Below are positions 60,666 to 64,000 of a stretch of 64,000 nucleotides of DNA, in pieces. The translations under genes were made by a program, and so were the position numbers. A model generated the notes under the pieces. The model worked only from the letters and a program-made list of their open reading frames with translations. It made no database searches and was not told where the DNA came from. The number at the start of each line of letters is the position of its first letter. Position 1 is the first letter of the stretch. The stretch comes from Leucobacter celer subsp. astrifaciens (GTDB taxonomy: Bacteria > Actinomycetota > Actinomycetes > Actinomycetales > Microbacteriaceae), in the NCBI RefSeq assembly GCF_001273835.1, contig NZ_JHEI01000134.1, positions 310,001 to 374,000 of the forward strand, in the 5' to 3' direction.

Positions 60666-61696
60666 GCAGTGCGATGAACGGCGGCCGGATCCTGCCCGCG
60701 CCGAACGTGCCCGACCCGATGGCGGGGCCGTCGCTGCGCTGGGCGATCCTCGGCACCGGATGGATCGCCGCTCGTTTCGTCGAGGCGCTGCAGGCCTCGA
60801 CGAACCAGCGCGTCGTCGCCGTGGGATCGCGCACCGTCGCCCGCGCCGAGGAGTTCGCGGCGCAGCACGGGATCGAGCGGGCGTACGGCTCCTACGAGGA
60901 TCTCGTGGCGGCCGACGTCGACGTGGTCTACGTGGCCACCGGACACCTCGACCACTTCGCGCACGCGACGCTCGCGCTCGAGGCGGGCAAACCCGTGCTC
61001 ATCGAGAAGCCGATGACGCCCGGTCTCGCGGAGGCCCGGGCGCTCGTCGATCTGGCCCGCGCCAAGGGGCTCTTCGCGATGGAGGCCGTCTGGTCGCTCG
61101 CCCTGCCGCGCTACTCGGTCGTGCGGCAGGTGCTGGAGCAGGGCCTGCTGGGTGAGGTCGTCGAGGTCAGCGCGAACCTCGGGGAGCGGCTGGTGGATCA
61201 CCACCGTGCCATGGACCCCGCGCAGGGCGGAGGTGCGATGAACGACATCGGCACCTACGTCATGATGTTCGCGAACGAAATGCTGCCGGGTCTCGAGGTG
61301 CTCGCGGCGCACGGTCAGCGGCATCGGGATCACGGCTCGATCGGACAGTTCCATGCGCTGCTGGGCGACGGGGCGGGCCGCCAGGCCACCGTGAGCGCCT
61401 CCATGCTCGCGGATACGCCCACCACGGCGTATGTGGCGGGCACCGAGGCCACTCTGCGGCTCGACGCGCCGTTCTACCAGCCCGGGCCGGTCGTGGTGCG
61501 CTTTCACGACGGCGAGGAGCTGAGCTACGAGGAGCCCGCGCTCGCGCACACCCAGCTCTTCTGGGAGGCCCTCGAGGCGGCCCGCTGCATCGAGGCGGGC
61601 CTCACCGAGTCGCCGCTGCGCCCCCTCGATCAGACGCTCGCCTGCGTCTCGCTCATGGGTCAGGCCCGCGAACTGATGGGGGATCCGCTGCCGTAA
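60662..61696 (+). CDS. Gfo/Idh/MocA oxidoreductase, DIGxY subgroup
   Basis: A 344-residue dehydrogenase. The Rossmann motif begins about residue 25 (WAILGTGWIAARFVEAL), the catalytic lysine is in LIEKPMTPGLAEA near residue 116, and the catalytic segment is AMNDIGTYVMMF with D-x3-Y. FAMEAVWSLALPRY is typical of the trans-dihydrodiol/xylose-dehydrogenase-like branch. The frame is open far upstream inside the previous gene, but the ATG at 60662 overlapping its stop is the clear start. It is the last gene of the plus-strand catabolic series, convergent with the inositol-phosphate synthase gene. Confidence 0.87.
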   Translation: MSSAMNGGRILPAPNVPDPMAGPSLRWAILGTGWIAARFVEALQASTNQRVVAVGSRTVARAEEFAAQHGIERAYGSYEDLVAADVDVVYVATGHLDHFAHATLALEAGKPVLIEKPMTPGLAEARALVDLARAKGLFAMEAVWSLALPRYSVVRQVLEQGLLGEVVEVSANLGERLVDHHRAMDPAQGGGAMNDIGTYVMMFANEMLPGLEVLAAHGQRHRDHGSIGQFHALLGDGAGRQATVSASMLADTPTTAYVAGTEATLRLDAPFYQPGPVVVRFHDGEELSYEEPALAHTQLFWEALEAARCIEAGLTESPLRPLDQTLACVSLMGQARELMGDPLP

Positions 61697-61705
61697 GCCG
61701 CGGCC

Positions 61706-62773
61706 CTACGCGGTCGCGAGGAACTCCTCGAGCTCCTCGCGGGCGATGTGATCGGCCTTCTGCACCGCGGGCGACTTCATGAAGTAGGCCGAGGCCGCTT
61801 CGACGGGGCCGGCGTGGCCGAGATCCTTCGCCACCTTCGCGCAGCGGATCGCATCGATCATGGTGCCGGCCGAGTTGGGCGAGTCCCAGACCTCGAGCTT
61901 GTACTCGAGGCTCATGGGCACGTCGCCGAAACCGCGGCCCTCGAGGCGCACGAACGCGAACTTGCGGTCGGTCAGCCACGGCACGTGGTCGCTCGGACCG
62001 ACGTGCACGTCCTCCTCGGGCAGGTCGACCTCGATGTTGGAGGTCACGGCCTGGGTCTTCGAGATCTTCTTCGACTTCAGGCGGCTGCGCTCCAGCATGT
62101 TCTTGAAGTCCATGTTGCCGCCGACGTTGAGCTGGTAGGTGTGGTCGAGGGCGATGCCGCGGCTCTCCATGAGGTGCGCGAGCACACGATGGGTGATGGT
62201 GGCGCCGACCTGGCTCTTGATGTCGTCGCCGACGATCGGCAGGCCCGCATCCACGAACTTCGCCGCCCACTCGGGATCGCTCGCGATGAACACGGGGATC
62301 GCGTTGACGAAGGCGACACCCGCCTCGAGCGCGGCCTGCGCGTAGAACTTCGCGGCCTGCTCGCTGCCGACGGGCAGGTAGCATGCGAGCACTTCTGCGC
62401 CCGAGTCGCGCAGGGCCTGCACGATGTCGACCGGTTCGGCCGTCGACTCCTCCACCTCGTCGCGGTAGTACTCGCCGAGGCCGTCGAGCGTGGGGCCGCG
62501 CTGCACGGTGACGCCGAGTTCGGGCACGTCCGAGAACTTGATGGTGTTGTTGGGGCCGGCCCAGATCGCCTCGCTCAGGTCCTTGCCGACCTTGTCGGCG
62601 TCGACCTCGAATGCCGCGACGAACTCGAGGTCGGACACGTGGTAGCCGCCGAGCCGCACGTGCATGAGACCGGGCACCTGCTCGTCGTCAGCCGCGTCGC
62701 GATAATACTCGACGCCCTGCACGAGCGAGCTCACGCAATTCCCGACGCCCGCGAGGGCCACCTTGACTGTCAT
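61706..62773 (-). CDS. ino1: Inositol-3-phosphate synthase (actinobacterial type)
   Basis: A 355-residue NAD-dependent enzyme that converts glucose 6-phosphate to inositol 3-phosphate, the first step to phosphatidylinositol and mycothiol. The NAD segment is [20 protein letters not shown], with [17 protein letters not shown] near residue 190, [15 protein letters not shown] and [13 protein letters not shown] near residue 245. These are canonical for the shorter bacterial form. ATG at 62773 is chosen; the 70 codons upstream translate family B repeats. It faces the catabolic genes, which is unusual and functionally opposed. Confidence 0.94.
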   Translation of the reverse strand: MTVKVALAGVGNCVSSLVQGVEYYRDAADDEQVPGLMHVRLGGYHVSDLEFVAAFEVDADKVGKDLSEAIWAGPNNTIKFSDVPELGVTVQRGPTLDGLGEYYRDEVEESTAEPVDIVQALRDSGAEVLACYLPVGSEQAAKFYAQAALEAGVAFVNAIPVFIASDPEWAAKFVDAGLPIVGDDIKSQVGATITHRVLAHLMESRGIALDHTYQLNVGGNMDFKNMLERSRLKSKKISKTQAVTSNIEVDLPEEDVHVGPSDHVPWLTDRKFAFVRLEGRGFGDVPMSLEYKLEVWDSPNSAGTMIDAIRCAKVAKDLGHAGPVEAASAYFMKSPAVQKADHIAREELEEFLATA

Positions 62774-62862
62774 CGCACCACACTTTCCTCGGTATTCGGC
62801 CCTGCTCGGGCCCATTCTGCTGCGGATCCTCCGCCTGGGAGATCGCGCCGATCGGCCCCGGC

Positions 62863-63026
62863 CCCGCCGATCGGGCGAGGCGGACCCGTCCCGCCGATTG
62901 AGCGAGGCGAGGCCGTCTCGCCGATCGAGCGGGCCAGTGCCGTCCCGCCGATTGAGCGAGGCGGAGCCGAGTCGAAATCGCATGTCTGCACGGGTTTCGA
63001 CTCGCCTCGCTCGTTCGACCGGCGGA
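62863..63026. repeat. Family B repeat, copy 8 (several partial units) upstream of ino1
   Basis: Four left-type ends (CCGATCGGGCGAGGCGGA, CCGATTGAGCGAGGCGAGG, CCGATCGAGCGGG, CCGATTGAGCGAGGCGGAG) precede AGTCGAAATCG, with the right end GGTTTCGACTCGCCTCGC, TCGTTCGACCGGCGG. They fill most of the 329-base gap between ino1 and the phosphatase gene, where no gene is seen. CTTTGTAACCTAGGAGG (63064-63080) is the only promoter-like stretch. Confidence 0.8.
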
Positions 63027-63102
63027 ACGATCGACGCAGCCTCTACGACCTTACATGGCTCGACCTTTGTAACCTAGGAGGTGCGCGCCGAGCGTATCGG
63101 CG

Positions 63103-63981
63103 ATGGACGAGAGCGAGGATCCCGTGGCCAGCGACGAGCGAGACACACCCGACTCCGCCGAGACGCATCGCATCACCCGCCTCGCGATCCGCGCGGCGCG
63201 CGAGGCGGGGGCGACCGCCCTGCGCGGCTTCCGCGCCCCCGACCTCCGGGTCGACGTGAAGACCGACATCCATGACCTCGTGACCGAGTACGACGGCGCC
63301 TGCGAGCGGCGCATCCGCGACCTGATCCTGACGGCCTACCCGGACTCGACGATCGTGGGGGAGGAGGAGGGGGCCAGCCCCGGCTCCGGCCCGCTCACCT
63401 GGTACATCGACCCGATCGACGGAACCGCCAACTTCGCGCGCGGGATCGCGATGTGGGCGGTGAGCATCGGTGTGGCGCGCGACGGAGAGCTCGTGTCGGG
63501 GGTCGTCTACGATCCGGTGAGCGACCACCTGTTCTGGGCCGACGATCGCGGAGCGTTCCTCGGCGACGAGCCGCTGCGCAGTCGGGGATTCGTCGAGCCG
63601 AGCCGGGCGACCGTCGCGCTCAACTTCCCGCTGCCGCGCGACCTGGTGCACCTCCCCGAACTCGCGCTCGAGCAGTTCGTGGAGGTCACGCGGCGATTCG
63701 CGCAGGTGCGCGGGCTCGGCAGCACCTGCATCGCCCTGTGCTGGGTGGCGGCGGGATGGATCGACGCCACGATCTCCTTCGAGACCAATCCCTGGGACGT
63801 CGCGGCCGGATCCTTCATCGTGCGCCAGGCCGGCGGACGCTATCTGAGCTACCGCGACGGGGAGGTGGTGCCCGAGGCGCGCGACTACCTCGGTCCCCAC
63901 TACTACGCGGCGGTCGCGGGCGGCGAGTTCGGGATCCTGCTCGAGATCATGCGCACGCAGAGCCGGCGGCCGCTGGGGTAG
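63103..63981 (+). CDS. Inositol monophosphatase-family phosphatase
   Basis: A 292-residue Mg-dependent, Li-sensitive-type phosphatase. The family motifs are complete: GEEEG near residue 86, the signature WYIDPIDGTANFARGI near residue 100, and the C-terminal WDVAAGSFIVRQAGG near residue 228. It probably removes phosphate from inositol phosphate made by the neighbouring Ino1; histidinol phosphate is a known alternative in the family. The start is uncertain: ATG at 63103 has AGGAGG 22 bases away, while GTG at 63124 is closer to GAGCGAGGA. Confidence 0.88.
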   Translation: MDESEDPVASDERDTPDSAETHRITRLAIRAAREAGATALRGFRAPDLRVDVKTDIHDLVTEYDGACERRIRDLILTAYPDSTIVGEEEGASPGSGPLTWYIDPIDGTANFARGIAMWAVSIGVARDGELVSGVVYDPVSDHLFWADDRGAFLGDEPLRSRGFVEPSRATVALNFPLPRDLVHLPELALEQFVEVTRRFAQVRGLGSTCIALCWVAAGWIDATISFETNPWDVAAGSFIVRQAGGRYLSYRDGEVVPEARDYLGPHYYAAVAGGEFGILLEIMRTQSRRPLG

Positions 63982-64000
63982 GAGGGGCACAGGGTCAGGG

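Noticed and set aside
62774..62983. 70-codon N-terminal extension of ino1
   Set aside because: It translates family B repeats into Arg-rich sequence; the canonical Ino1 N-terminus begins at 62773.
61748..63259. Long plus-strand open frame opposite ino1
   Set aside because: It runs through repeats and antisense to ino1; no ribosome binding site or motif.

Overview
The window is very GC-rich, densely coding DNA with short intergenic gaps and many ATGA/GTGA start-stop overlaps. It carries an actinobacterial inositol-1-phosphate synthase, an MshA-like glycosyltransferase and a Corynebacterium-type iol gene set. This points to a Gram-positive actinomycete, most likely Microbacteriaceae (Leucobacter/Microbacterium-like); the family-level assignment is inference. 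No rRNA, tRNA, CRISPR, insertion sequence or phage gene was seen.

Layout. (1) 1-9987: an uptake and oxidation operon with an aldo/keto reductase tail, an M20 amidohydrolase, a four-gene peptide/opine-type ABC transporter, two LLM-type flavin oxidoreductases and a DUF1684 protein. (2) 10094-12280: a CGNR zinc-finger regulator, an aquaporin and a small DUF4870-like membrane protein, all on the minus strand. (3) 12416-17188: a minus-strand metal-resistance operon (copZ-like chaperone, anchored extracytoplasmic protein, CopA P1B-ATPase, CzcD-type CDF exporter) behind a CsoR-like operator. (4) 17298-21231: an MshA-like glycosyltransferase, an AT-richer stretch with an unrecognised lipoprotein, and a diacylglycerol-kinase-like lipid kinase. 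(5) 21234-34592: the canonical myo-inositol cluster, with a GntR regulator (iolR) divergent from iolC, a Cgl0159-family aldolase candidate, iolA, iolB, iolD, iolE, iolG and iolH, then the iolT sugar porter. (6) 34661-39880: a siderophore-interacting protein, a divergent LacI regulator facing a Gfo/Idh dehydrogenase plus TIM-barrel pair, and an FBP zinc-finger protein. (7) 39925-61696: a second, non-canonical sugar/cyclitol cluster. It has five Gfo/Idh/MocA dehydrogenases, three IolE/Hyi-like TIM barrels, an IolD paralogue, an HpcH/HpaI aldolase, a 2-hydroxyacid dehydrogenase, an aldehyde dehydrogenase, two SDRs, a CUT2-type ABC importer, a LacI regulator and an OhrR-like regulator. (8) 61706-63981: inositol-3-phosphate synthase and an inositol-monophosphatase-family enzyme, i.e. 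inositol synthesis beside inositol breakdown.

How it works together. Inositol enters by IolT and probably by the CUT2 importer, is oxidised by IolG, dehydrated by IolE, ring-opened by IolD, isomerised by IolB, phosphorylated by IolC, cleaved by an aldolase (candidate: the Cgl0159-family protein) and finished by IolA. A TTGT-N4-ACAA motif, matching my memory of the C. glutamicum IolR consensus, occurs at the iolR/iolC, iolE, iolT, 40041, 51157 and 55336 promoters. A second operator, the perfect palindrome TTGGACCGGTCCAA or a one-mismatch version, occurs at four promoters of the second cluster and probably binds the LacI protein at 42146. The second cluster lacks iolB and iolC homologues but pairs an IolD paralogue with an HpcH/HpaI aldolase and an aldehyde dehydrogenase. 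This suggests an undescribed, possibly kinase-free route for another cyclitol or inositol derivative.

Two families of dispersed palindromic repeats fill the gaps of regions 5, 7 and 8. Family A sits just upstream of ribosome binding sites. Family B enters coding sequence, supplying N-termini and stop codons. A third, tandem repeat is inserted in frame in CopA.
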